Origin: Neoscytalidium dimidiatum
Lineage: Eukaryota; Ascomycota; Dothideomycetes; Botryosphaeriales; Botryosphaeriaceae
NCBI GenBank assembly: GCA_037367355.1
Contig: CM074697.1
Location: 248,001 to 312,000, forward strand
Length of the DNA: 64,000 bases
Reading direction: 5' to 3'
The position numbers and the translations under genes are program-made. Shown one piece after another: positions 33,225 to 44,522 of this stretch; positions within the stretch are counted from its first letter, which is position 1; the number at the start of each line of letters is the position of its first letter. The notes beneath the pieces are model-generated. The model was not told the DNA's origin. It was given only the letters and a program-made list of their open reading frames with translations, and searched no databases.

Positions 33225-34649
33225 TGTTGTTTCTCGATTGCCCCGAGACTGTCTCCGATGCGCCGATGAAGGTGAGGGGTAAGTCAATGACGAGATGAGG
33301 TGAAAATTAGATCCTAACTCTAACAGGATATAATTGGTTGTCGTCTTCTGTTCCTCCGCTTCTGCGCGCTAGGCGGGGAAGAAAGAGCACAGAAATGAAC
33401 GTTCGATAACCCGAACACAGGCGGTGCGTTACGCCGTGAAATTTGGCTTACAAGATGATGTTTGAGCAATTCGTGAAGGATACAGGGTGTGAAAGACGGA
33501 GGCGGCAGAGCGGCAGCTCGGATCCCATGCCGAGCGCGGGGTGCTATGTAAGCATCTTTGCAGAGGAAGACATGCGTTACAGGGACTCCCCACTCTTAAA
33601 GCGGCTCGTGGCTCTGCTGCCGAACCGCGCTCGTCAACAGACAGCCCGACATCGGGCTACTGGATAAGGGAATTTCGGTGACCGCTGAGCAAGTGCATCA
33701 GATTAGATGCAAGGTCATGATACCGAGTGTAGGTGTCTCAAACAAAGTAGGATGTGGTGGAGCTGTGGCTGATTGTCGCGTTTCGATTCACATCATTTCC
33801 CCCGCATTGGTTCACCGTCCGGCGGCCCGCTACGGCCTTGATGGCGCCGCCGCGGGCCCCGCGGGGGGGAGTGTTGTGGGGCTCGATCCGGCTTACTACC
33901 AATTCAAACGGCGGCCAAAGGAGACTGGAGAGCGGATCGATGGTGCCTAGGTGATTCCGGATCGTCGTCCGCACGTCCTTCACAATGAGCCCACAGGGTC
34001 TCGTACGAGAAAATTTCGATCAGGCCGACAAAGCCTCGGCCCCTTATAACTCTACCTGCTGCGTGCAATAATTGACATGAAGAGCTTACGGGCTGCCAGG
34101 TCTATTGGCAACTACAGACGCACGAGTCTACTGCACCTCACTTCCTGCTGCTCTGAATCTGCTGCAGGCACAGTGGCGCCGCCATATAGATGCATGGTTC
34201 AAGTGCGTTAACAGGCAGGCGTAGTTGTCACACATGGTGTTAAAGAGGACCCCGCCCCATGCAGTGGAGGGAAACCGAGTATTTTGCCCCTCTCACTCGG
34301 CCGAAAGCATAATTTCCCGACCTCTCGACCGCTTGTTATACGACCAATGAGTGGAGAACAACCGTTTAGGGCATCGATTTTCACAACTATCTCTTCTTCT
34401 GTAACAGGGACCAAAACGCTCTCTGACGTAGTGGTGAATAATATGTCAAATTGTGGCACTTGTGAATCAGCTATTTCTGAAAGGGATACTCCACAAATGT
34501 ATCTTCGTATACTCCACATGTATATTGTAGTATGCCCCACATATGTATCGTAGTATACCCCACAAATGTATCGTAGAAAGTATTTAAGTTACAGGACGCG
34601 TCGGCGGTTGTAGACCAGAGACTCACAGGAGTTTGCTTTCACAGACAAA
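33225..34649. other. Intergenic region before the second P450
   Basis: About 1.4 kb with no supported exon. It has a GC-rich block near 33820-33880 and a set of degenerate tandem repeats at 34486-34576 just upstream of the P450 start (separate entry). Confidence 0.45.
34486..34576. repeat. Degenerate tandem repeat upstream of a P450 gene
   Basis: About 3.5 copies of a 21-25-nt unit of the form TATCGTAGTATACCCCACAAATG. The copies begin near 34500, 34521, 34546 and 34569, each keeping CCCCACA or CTCCACA followed by ATGTAT. It ends 73 bp before the P450 start codon, so it may lie in the promoter or 5' leader. Confidence 0.7.
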
Positions 34650-36324
34650 ATGGAAGCCCACACTGAGTCTACTCTTCTCAACTTGAGCAGTCAGGCTCGG
34701 ACCTCTCATCTTCTTACTTTGTTGTTGGCGTACCTCGTCAGTACCATCTTCTATCGTATTTTCTTTCATCCACTGCGCAAGATACCTGGCCCTTTCGTTG
34801 CAAAGTTCACCGAACTCTGGCGAACTCGCAGATATTTCCTCGGAAACTGGCATCAGGATGTGCTGGACCTGCATCGGAAGTACGGTCCGGTCGTCAGGCT
34901 TTCTCCAAATGAAGTTAGCTTTATTGACAAGGACGGTCTTTTGGCTATTTATGGCCATACCAAGGGTACCAAGAAGGTTCAATGCATCCAGCTGAATACC
35001 ATCAGTAACATACTAATACATCTTTCTCCAGACTACCTGGTATGACACGTGGAAGCTTCCTAACGCGAACAACTCTTTCTTCCACTCGACCGATACCCGC
35101 GAACACTCATTTCTACGCAAAAGAGTATCGTCGACCTATTCGATGACATCAATCCTCGCCCTCGAGCCCCGTATACAAGAAGTGACTAATGTATTATGGT
35201 CGCGGTTTGGAGACCTAGCTCGGAAAGGTCAGACCATTGATCTTGACGAGTGGACATCGTATTTCAGCTTCGATGTTGTCAGCGAAATCGCCCTGGGTGG
35301 GCCATTCGGGTTCGTCGAAGCCGGCACAGACACGCATGGGATCATCAAAGAAATCCACAGCTACTTCTGGTTCGGTGCCAATCTCGGATACATGCCGTTC
35401 CAGGCCAGGATAATCACCCACCCGTTCGTACAGAGAATCCTCCGAAAGGTTGGCGGCGGCGGCGGCTCTGCCTGGATGAACGTCGTGATCCTAGACCAAG
35501 TCCGCCGCCGCCGCCAGCGGGGACCGCCGAAGGCGGAAGACAAGAGCGACATGCTGGACCACTTCATCGCGATGAAGGAGCCCGACGGGAGCCCGGCCTC
35601 AGACCGGAGCGTGCTCGTCGAGGGAGGCAACATCATCGGCGCCGGCGCCGATACGACATCCATCGGGATCCGGACCGTGCTTGGCCAGCTCATGCTCCAC
35701 CCTGACTCGTATGCCCGTGCGCGGAAGGAAATCGACCAGGCGTACATCGACCATGGCTTCTCGGACGAGCCGGGCGCGAAACCTATTACTTACGCCGTCG
35801 CGAGCGAATTGCCTTTTCTTCACGCGTGCGTCAAAGAGGCGTTGAGGCTGCATCCCAGTATCCTGTGGCAGCTGCCGAGGGAGGTTCCACCACAGGGAGT
35901 GAATGTGAAGGGCTACTATATTCCCGCCAGCGCAACAGTGAGCATCAGCCCGCTCGCCCAGAACCGGTGCCCGGAGGTCTTTGGCCAGGACGCAGATGAG
36001 TGGAGGCCGGAGAGGTGGATTGTTGGAGAGGGATCCACTGAGCAGCAAGTCAAGGAAATGAACAAGTTTGACACCACGGTAAGACAGTCCGTCCTTTCCA
36101 AATACGCCTTCATGGGGCGCTGACTGACTTTATAGTTTGGCTACGGCTCCCGGACGTGTGTTGGCAAGAACCTGGCGTTGGTCGAGATCTATAAGTTCGT
36201 TGCGCAGCTGCTTCACCAATTCGATGTGGAACTTGTCAATAAGGATAAACCGTGGGTCACCAAGTCTATGTGGTTTTCCTATCAGGCAGAGATGTTTGTC
36301 AAGCTCAAGGAGAGAGTGAAGTGA
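34650..36324 (+). CDS. Cytochrome P450 monooxygenase, pisatin-demethylase-like
   Basis: Three exons, join(34650..34976, 35032..36078, 36136..36324), 520 aa; introns of 55 and 57 nt. A membrane anchor (LLTLLLAYLVSTIFYRIFF) precedes HPLRKIPGPFVAKFTELWR. Junction 1 reads HTKGTKKTTWYDTWKLPN. The I-helix is GAGADTTSIGIRT, ExxR lies in CVKEALRLHPS, DEWRPERW precedes the haem loop FGYGSRTCVGKN, which the last junction completes. A glycine/arginine-rich stretch (KVGGGGGSAWMN, DQVRRRRQRGPP) lies before the I-helix. The family layout resembles pisatin demethylase (CYP57) and its many paralogues, which oxidise plant or fungal small molecules. The actual substrate is unknown. It is convergent with the tannase-like gene, 317 bp apart. 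Confidence 0.92.
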
Positions 36325-36641
36325 ATTTAAGGCGGACTGCTCAGTGTCGATATTCGTGGGGAGTACATGTCTAGCATCACTTTGATCTCGTTCCAAAGCA
36401 GTCAACTGAGTCTTGCGCGGGGTCTGACCCGTACGAATGTCGAAGCAACCTCTCATTGTTTTGTTCTGCCATTTCGAAGAATAAATACAAGATTGCCAGA
36501 GGGACTATCGTACAAAAGATGAAAAGAATGGAGTGTCGTCGCTGTACAGATATTTAGTCTGCAGGCCGCATGGTTAACAGACAGGGCACGACAATTTTCT
36601 CATAGGAAGAAATATCCCACTAACCGGATGGGCCGTGCGTA
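36325..36641. other. Convergent intergenic region
   Basis: 317 bp between the P450 and tannase-family stop codons; only 3' UTR sequence expected. Confidence 0.45.
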
Positions 36642-38470
36642 TTAATAGAGGAAGGCGCAGTCCCAGTTTGCGGCATCATCAATACTTCCACTGCCCTTGT
36701 ACTTAGATTGCTGTGGGTATGGACAGATTGGACGCTGGCTGGAAACCTCAACAGGGTTGGAGTCGTTGACGAATTTGGATGCAATGAGGCTGTCCGGCGC
36801 CGTTCCATTCTCCACCCATGCCATTATAGCTAAAAGAGGATCATGGCTGGCATCACTGGTGATATTTTCTGGGGTGAAGGTGAACTCTCCAGCTTGTGTA
36901 GGCCCACCGATGTACCACGGCGCATTCATATTATCCGGAGTTCCAGTACAGTGCCTATTGCTTCGTTAGCAACTACGGAGACGGAGGGAAAGTCCTGGAG
37001 CTTACTCCAACCCAGGCACTAGAAAAAGCCTGTAGAAGTCATCGATTGTGATACCTTGGGGGGCCACCGTTCGTTCGACACGGTCGTAGTAATAGATGCT
37101 AGCGCCCGGCGCAACAGTAGCATCCGAAAAGCCGTGCCAGTGCAGCAGCTTGCCGCCACGCTTGTAGAATGGAGACAGATCGAAGTCGTCGGCGGTGGCA
37201 TTTCCAGGGTTTGTCATCTCGGCGTATAGAAGGAAATCATAGTCCAGATCCTGGTAGGTGAAGTTGCTCAGGCCCATTATGTTTTGCATGTACCACAGTT
37301 GGCCGCTGATACTGCTCTCGCTGCCATCTCCGAGTTGGCTTGCGAACATAGCCTCTGAACCGTAAGCCACATGGGGATACACGAATGTCTGATTGACGTC
37401 AACCCAGTCATTGTAGATTTTGTACAGTGTATCCATTTGCGGACTTGTAAGGCAGCTGGTTGTCGAGTTGATCTTTCCGCAAGCCAGCGTGAGAGGATTG
37501 AAGTTGCACCCAAGAGGGTCCGAGATGACCTTATCGGTCAAACCATCCTGAGGATCGCATTGACGCAGGACTTCAGCACCGATAACGTCAAACATGGCTT
37601 CTGGGATGCTGTGAGAAGAATTGACAGGAGCATTATAAGTTGTTTGCTGTTTGAATGCGTCAGAATATGTACGAGAGAGCCTCGGCTCTGTTATTGCAGG
37701 AAGCTCATACCTTCAAGTTCCAAAGTTGTTGATGAGTAGTCCACCACGCTGGTGCTCCAGCAATGACACCGTCGTAGTCCTCTGGATAGGTCTGCAGTTG
37801 TTTCAAAGCGTGGCGTCCGCCAACGGAGCATCCGGTGAAATAGTTATAGCTCGAAGGGGTGCCGTACCAAGCCTCTACAATACTTTTCGCAACGACAGTA
37901 CACCCATGTACAGCGCGGTAGCCCCAGTCAACGAGAGACTCAGGATTTTGCCAGCCTGGTTCTCCATCCATTCCCGAGTGGCCACTGTCTGAGGACACAG
38001 CAGCAAATCCGTATTTTACAGATGCAGCCTAAGTGAGGTGTTAGAGATGTGTTGAGCTTAATTGGGTCGCAAGGCTCACCATGTCGCGCCAATTGATACC
38101 TCCTCCAGGTGCGGCAGCGCTGTATCCTGTTAGCAAAGGACCATTAAGTGGCGTTCTGTGCGAGTTACATGAGACGTCCATTCCAATCCTGTGGAAGGAA
38201 CAGCCCGAAGCTGTAGTGGGAACCAGCTTCCGACGTCACATTGACTTCCAAGGCACAGAAGCTGGGCAAGTCGGTGGGCAATTCCGACGCGGCATCATCT
38301 GGAAGAACCAGTGTGCCATTTGCGGAATGCGCGTAAGTGAAGGTAACATTCGCAGCCGTGCTGTTGGAAGTGAGGAAAGATTGGAAGGAAGCAGTGGAGC
38401 AGTTCAAGGCAGAGACGAGTCCAGTCCAGGCCAGGGAGGTAAGAACAGTCTGAAACTTCATCATGGGCAT
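36642..38470 (-). CDS. Secreted tannase / feruloyl esterase family hydrolase
   Basis: Five exons, complement(join(36642..36954, 37006..37646, 37711..38028, 38080..38119, 38169..38470)), 537 aa; introns of 49-64 nt, one exon only 40 nt. A signal peptide (MPMMKFQTVLTSLAWTGLVS) is followed by many N-glycosylation sequons. Junctions read WNGRLIAAAPGGGINWRDM and WNLKQTTYNAPVNSS. The family CS-D-HC motif is visible: Cys181-Ser182 in FTGCSVGGRHAL, Asp395 in HWHGFSDATVAP and His435-Cys436 in PGLEHCTG. The two Cys normally form a disulfide beside the catalytic triad. The enzyme should hydrolyse ester bonds of gallate or hydroxycinnamate in plant material. The exact ester cannot be told. Confidence 0.92.
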
Positions 38471-39584
38471 GAATTGCGTTTACCACGCAATGTCTAGCAG
38501 AATGACAGTTGAGATGAAAATGTCGAGGATTCTTATATGCTGCAGGAGGGAGAGTGTGTTCGCCTATGGTGGCAAGATTTGCAAGGCACGGCCTCTCGTC
38601 CCATGAGCCTCAATATAGACCAAAGACCAAGAAACGAAACGGCATTGATGGCTACGTGCCATATCAAGTGAGGACGCGTAACTTGGAAAGTAGTTGAGTA
38701 AACTGATTGCAGGATCTTTGTGTTCTGTGGGTATGGGTGGCTTACGAATAAGCTTCTTTGCGCCACGACATGCCGAAAGCTGGTAGCAGTAAGTCGGCTG
38801 CGTCGGAGCAATCCTCCTCACCAGCCCTGCCGTGGTGTTCCGGATCGGAGTTACGAAGAATAGCTCCATTTTGCATCGGTAATGAGTCTAAACATGCCAT
38901 TGCGTTCAACATTCATTCGGAGGGAATAGGTGTTTTCCTTTCGGACATGCTCGGTCATAAAAGTGCTTCCGTCGGCGTTAGGATGAGAAGCCCCTGTGTT
39001 TGCTGAATCGGCATGGATTGTCCGTGGTCGGGAGTACTTCCGGAGAACGATGAGCTGAGTCTCTGGCCAATTCCTGTTCCTACCTGGAATGTAGATCATA
39101 TTTAGAATAACCCGTAGACAATCGTCGCTTCTTTGAGGATGACCATGGAACAGTAAGCCTTGCCCGACCGTCAATGCGTGGGAAAATTCGCACATCGTTG
39201 GAACGAGAGACTATGGAGATTTGTTCTAGTCCAACCGATCAAGTACGCTATCATACCAAAGAAAAAAAAAAAATTCGTCGGTGGAAACTGCCCGACCTCT
39301 ATTGGCGGCATCACATTTGAGATGCGCAGCGAAAATGCGTCAGCTCGCATGAAGAGGTGGATTTCGTCCGTATTCGTTAGGAGAAAACCTACACGGGATT
39401 GCTAGATACGGCTAGCAGTAATGAACAAAAGTTCCGGCTAAATTATTACGTATTATGTTTTTCTTAGGCTTTTAGGATAGCAAAGGTGTGGGCAATCCCA
39501 TTAGAAACTCCATAGGTGGTTCAGCAGCTCCCATTACCAGATTGAGGACATTATCGATGCTCTAGAGCTTGCATGACGCAAAAG
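38471..39584. other. Intergenic region, tannase to Erg4-like
   Basis: Both flanking genes are on the minus strand, so this holds the tannase promoter and the 3' UTR of the Erg4-like gene. Frames at 38533-38811 and 38851-39195 lack coding character. An A-rich run is at 39262-39272. Confidence 0.4.
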
Positions 39585-41150
39585 TTACATCACATACTTT
39601 GCACAGTCAGAGACGGGAGGCATCATTCATGGGAAAGGGGCAATCAGGCTTACCGGAATGAATAGGTAAGGAACGCGGCGCTCGTATTCCTTCCACGCCT
39701 CACCATATCTTTCGCGGCATCGTTCAATATCTCTTTTGGCACGATGAACGATCATTACGCTGAAGAATATGGAGTAAAACCATGGAAAAGGAGAATTGAA
39801 GCCCGTGATGAGGCCCCAAGAGAAGGCGAAGAACCAGTCGCAGGTGTAGTGGATTTTCCGGGCCAGCCCATCTGCGAGACCTGAGGTCAGCAACACAGCG
39901 TTGATCTCGGAAGCATATTGAACTTACACCACCCATCGCACATAATGTTGTCCCCAGTTTCAGTGTGGATGACTTGCGGGTTTTTAACGTATTTCCAAGG
40001 TAACTGCGGAAAGGTCTTGCGGTTCAAGGCAGTGCCGCGTTCCATGGCCCTGAACATGTTCTTTTGGCTATTTCCCGTGTCCCAAACCCAGTAGGCGAAC
40101 AGGTAAGCTGCGAACCAGATGGCCAGAATCCCGCGGTTCCAGCGGTACTCGGACGGGTGATGGTTGGCGAGGTAGATTGTGCAGTGGCAGTAGGTCAACG
40201 GGACGCCTGCCAGGTTCCAAAAGATGAGCATAAAGCCCCATTTCTCATAGTACATATCCCTAGGTTAGCGTCAGCGAGTGCAAGTCGGTGTGAGAAGTGC
40301 TACCATACCAGCTCGTGATAATGAGCTCTTCGCCCTTTGCGCAGGCGTTGCCATACAAGAAATGGGCCATGAGGAGAAAACAGACTTCGCCCGAGACATA
40401 GCCCAGCTCTTCGTACTGCTTCAGAGCTGTACCAAGCGACAAGAGGAATAGGATGTACCAGGGAATGCGGACTTCGAAGAACATTTTGAAATCGAGCCAG
40501 CCGAATAAACGAGGGTTCAGCTCGGCTCCCATAAAATAGTCATAGACGTGGTTTCCCGTCATACGGTGTTGCGCTCCACGGGCGAGGGCTGAAATATACG
40601 CGACAAAAGACACCAAGAATCCGGAGAGGATGGCCACTGACATGATAGGGCCGAATTCATCAAGAAGGGTGTAAAGCTTGAAAAGTCCGGAGAAGTGCAG
40701 GGTGAGGGCGACTGCTATGGTGATGTACCAGGACCAGACGGCAGAACAGTAGTAATCAAGCTGCTTCCCGAGGTGTGGGAGATATTTGCCCTTGCCGTAG
40801 ACGCCAGGAAGATACAGATACCCTACGCCCTCAAGTACAAGAAAGGTCCAGTACATCGCCCAGGCCCGGGCGTGGGGATAGGCGTGTGTGTAAGCGAGAC
40901 CGGTAATGTGCTTCGCGAAGTCTATCAAGGACTGGCCTTGAGCCGGGAGCGGAAGGCGACCATTGTAGCACACAGCGCCCACAAACATGTACCACATGAG
41001 AAAAGGAAACCCAACCATCATGGCAGCAACACCCAGCGGACCACCGAACTCATAGCCGGCATGAGAGTCCGTGTCGATGGCGTCCTTCTGCTTGCTTGCA
41101 CGGGAAGGGGCAGGGGAGTGGCCCCTGCGGTGTTGTAGTTTGCTGAGCAT
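39585..41150 (-). CDS. erg4: Erg4-type sterol C-24(28) reductase
   Basis: Four exons, complement(join(39585..39596, 39654..39871, 39928..40259, 40309..41150)), 467 aa. The last coding exon has 12 nt and supplies the family's C-terminal YV plus Met, giving YLFIPYVM. Other junctions read [16 protein letters not shown] and [17 protein letters not shown]. Family motifs include [41 protein letters not shown] and the Asn/Arg-rich [13 protein letters not shown]. About eight to nine membrane helices fit an ER sterol reductase using NADPH. Erg4 reduces the C-24(28) double bond in the last ergosterol step. Whether this is the sole housekeeping copy or a specialised paralogue is not decidable here. It diverges from a LaeA-like methyltransferase. 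Confidence 0.88.
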
Positions 41151-41690
41151 CGTTAGCTGGGCCTAGGGCAGCCAGGCGACAAAAGCTCAACGAACCTGGT
41201 GCCGGCCATGACGACAAAGATGGTGGGCGGTCGAAATCCGGAATACCCGCTCGCCGGGGGGTTGATTGTCGCGTCTCTGTGGATGCCTATCGGTGACCGC
41301 GGGCACGCTTTTACATGGCCATTTCGGAATCCGCGGAGAGCGAGGAACCCGCGGACCTTGGGCAATGGATATTTACTGGAGTCGAGTTTGATTAATTGCT
41401 GCAAGCCAGCGCTCCGTGCGCATGCTCCTATCGGCAGGATGTACAGGCATCGCTGGTCTCTGGTGAAGGCGTCTCGTGAGGTTGAGGCAGTGGCGGTGGT
41501 TGGAGGTGCGAAGGCGGAATGGAGTGGTCAGCGCCGCATGCCGAAGTCCAGTGGCCTCACCCATGTCCGACGGGCGCTGCCGAACTGCGCCGCATCATCA
41601 CACCAACGACCCACTGCACCGAGGCCCACTCAAACAAAATGATTGTTGGCTCTCTGCGATACAGCCCTCCTCGGATTTCTTGCTGGCAGC
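41151..41690. promoter_or_regulatory. Divergent promoter, Erg4-type / LaeA-like methyltransferase
   Basis: 540 bp between head-to-head start codons. No exon is supported. Shared regulation is possible. Confidence 0.5.
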
Positions 41691-42931
41691 ATGGCTTCTC
41701 ACCACGAAGGCAACAGTTCGGACGAGTCCTTGTTGGGACGGCATCTGGAGATTGACGTAAACGCCCCTCGTTTCCGGCCCAGCAGCCACTGTCATGGCTG
41801 GCGCGCTAATCATGAGCAGGACCGCGATTCAGCCTTGGGCGATGACGATAGGGACGCTGAATCGTAACCACCCTCTTCGAGTCCATTCCGCCTTCCGCTG
41901 CCGCTGACCTCTCAGTGCTTTCACCTCGGCCGCGAGCAATGCCACCGCCTGGCGTTTCGAGAATGGGCGAAGGTACCATGCCTACGACGATGGCGGTCAG
42001 CACATGGAACACGTCTCCGTCCCCTGCCGCCGAGCTGATGCTTCCCAGCGTACAATTTGCCCAATGATGAGGTCGAGCAAGACCGCCTGGACCTTCAGCA
42101 CACTATGTGGCGCCTGGTGCACCATGGCGCCTTGCACATGTCTCCAATACCGGACACTGTGAAGTCAGTCTTGGATGTGGGATGCGGCACGGGGCTGTGG
42201 GCTATTCAGTTCGCAGAGGCGTACCCAAACGCCCACGTCATCGGGACGGACCTCTCCCCCGTGCAGCCTAGCTTTGTTCCTCCGAACTGCGAATTCCTGG
42301 TCGATAACGCCGAGCGCGATTGGGCGTTTGGACGCAAATTCGACTTCATCCACGCCCGCATGCTCTGCATGGGGATGCACGATTGGCCGCGCTTCTTCCA
42401 GCAGTGCTGGGAAAATCTCAGGCCCGGTGGCTGGCTAGAAGTCCGCGAGATTTCGTTCCCTTGGGCTTCTGCCGATGGCACCGCAGTCACCGACTCTCCA
42501 CTGTTGGATTGGTCCGAGAAGGTGCGTCTGGGAGCTGCCAGGGCTGGAATCGACACTCTGGCATGCAAGTCGTTTGAGAGGCATCTCCGTTCGATTGGCT
42601 TTGTGAACCTGAGAAAAGAGATGGTAGCTTTCCCGCTGGGTTCCTGGCCCAAAGGGCAGAGGGAGAAGAAATTGGGAGCATATGCTCTTGAAAATCTTGA
42701 GAGCGGCCTGCAAGCCATATCCGCGGCTGTGTTTAGCCGGTACTTGGACATGTCACGAGAGAGCATAGACGTCTGTCTAATGCAGGCAAGGAAGGACATG
42801 CATGATCCGAGGTGCCACTACTATGCACCACTGTGAGTACCCCGCTGGTTTCCGGTTCTGTCATTGCTTAACGCTGCAGCTATCTATATTCTTGCCAGAA
42901 GCCGATAGGTGATGAGAGTGTGCCATCATGA
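41691..42931 (+). CDS. LaeA-like SAM-dependent methyltransferase
   Basis: Five exons, join(41691..41756, 41820..41863, 41916..41995, 42049..42832, 42880..42931), 341 aa; introns of 47-63 nt. The small 5' exons give an acidic lead (MASHHEGNSSDESLLG) and then AWRFENGRRYHAYDDGAYNL, followed by PNDEVEQDRLDLQH, the standard opening of fungal UMTA/LaeA-type enzymes. The SAM site is VLDVGCGTGLWAIQFAE, then GTDLSPVQP, FDFIHARMLCMG and LRPGGWLEVREI. The last exon (LYLYSCQKPIG) replaces an early stop by use of a GTGAGT donor. LaeA is a global regulator of secondary metabolism, but most relatives are pathway methyltransferases of unknown substrate. I would not call this LaeA itself. Confidence 0.88.
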
Positions 42932-44522
42932 TATACTTGGCTGTCTACAGCCAAGGCTTTCCTCCATGCAATCCGGTCTTTCTCTTTGAAAATCCTTACG
43001 CATGATCTAGTCGATTTCTAATCCCTGTACATTGCGGTCTCATGGAATACAGAGGTTCACACGTAGTCTGATGAGCAGCAGTCTCTCAAATTGAATCACA
43101 CTAACCGAAAAGTCAACTCGCTTTATCTATTCTGAATATATTCATGCATTTTGAGGAGTGGGATCAAGGGCGTTGCCACTGCTAACTACTACCAGACTCT
43201 GGACCAGTAAGTGAAGGAAACGGGGATTAACAGGAGGAAAATAACACTGTAGGCCACACACATCTTTAGGCTTTCAACGGTCTAGAAGTCACGTGTAATG
43301 GCGTTGGGAGGTTTTCCGAGCTCGCAATCAATATTCTACAGTGAGCTGGACCGGCAACCCGTACCTCCCAAAAGGCTAAGGACTGTAGCGTACACACAAG
43401 CTAACGCGGACTCTAAATCTTCACAGAGCTTCTCTTAGACTGATACGAGGCCAAGCCGCTCGTGTATCCAATTGTTCATTTTAGCACCGCCAGCGCAGGG
43501 CTTTCCTGGAAGAAAATGCGGCCGGACAGAAAACCGGAAGCCAATTTCGACCTAACTACCGAGACACTTGGAGCAAAGCGCGAGCTTAAGTTTACTTAGG
43601 CACATGACTGAAGATCGGCTTCGCGAGATCAAATGGCTCTTTGAACGCTGGTCAACAGAACATTCACCTTGATTCGAGTCGGTTCCGACGTTTCAAAGGG
43701 TTTCTAGTTACTCTTCGAAACGTCGGGTACATCACACTTTGTCACTAGGGAGAGGATGAGCGGAGGACTTGAAGCGTGGCAACCGAAGGTGGGCATCGGG
43801 TCATTCCCCGCCAAGAGCGGAGTCCAAGACGGAGACCAAGACCAGACCCAAGACACCAAGGCCGCGCCAACATGAGCGCCCCCCTCTCCACGCGACACGC
43901 GACACCACCACACACGCCGCTCCCGCGAGAGTCAGGTCTCCGATAACTTCACCGAAGGCGACGGCCCTGTAACCACAGCGACCTCCAGCAGCATCTGACC
44001 GAGAGCGAGCTGGTTACGACTCGGCATGACGCTGCGCCATTCCACCGAGCTGGTGTTCCGCCTGTACATGGCCTGACTGTCCCGCGTGTGGCTTGCTCTG
44101 ACTTCACGTTAATGATCCAGAGCGCAAAATGCCCTCCGCGATGCTGAGCTTCCTTCCGCTGGCTTATTCCTCTTTGGCATTTAGCCATCAGCCTTCTGCC
44201 CAACAAAATGCCACCTGCCCAGGCGCTAATCCTGAGCGAAGGGGATTCCTCTCGAGCGCTCTCCGCTCTCGCCCCCCGGCTACCAGCTATCGCTCCCACG
44301 AACATTCCCACTTTCGCCTCGCCACACTCGGAGCATTGGAGTCATGGCGCGTCGCGGGGACCCCATACCCCGCATACCGGGATGTACCGTAGTTCCAATG
44401 CTCTGGCTCTCCACTTATTAAAGTGAAGGCACTGTCCACTGCTTATTTCTATCTCTGTCGTCGAACAAGAGCCCAAGGCAGCATACTGTGCGCACAACGC
44501 GTCTCTCTGCTCAGCGACAACC
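42932..44522. other. Intergenic region with a long hairpin
   Basis: About 1.6 kb with no supported exon; frames at 43704-44426 are GC-rich chance frames. A near-perfect inverted repeat lies at 43685-43726 (separate entry). The right end holds the promoter of the MFS gene at 44523. Confidence 0.45.
43685..43726. repeat. Inverted repeat, 14-bp arms
   Basis: CCGACGTTTCAAAG at 43685-43698 pairs with CTTCGAAACGTCGG at 43713-43726 with one mismatch around a 14-nt loop. It lies far from either flanking coding end, so it is not an obvious transcript terminator. It could be a regulator site or the trace of a small inserted element. Confidence 0.65.

Noticed and set aside
41691..42931. Calling the methyltransferase LaeA itself
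   Set aside because: Fungal genomes hold dozens of LaeA-like enzymes with the same opening and SAM motif; nothing here singles out the true orthologue.
43685..43726. Hairpin as a transcription terminator
   Set aside because: It has no T-run, lies hundreds of bases from any coding end, and fungal polymerase II genes do not use bacterial-type terminators.
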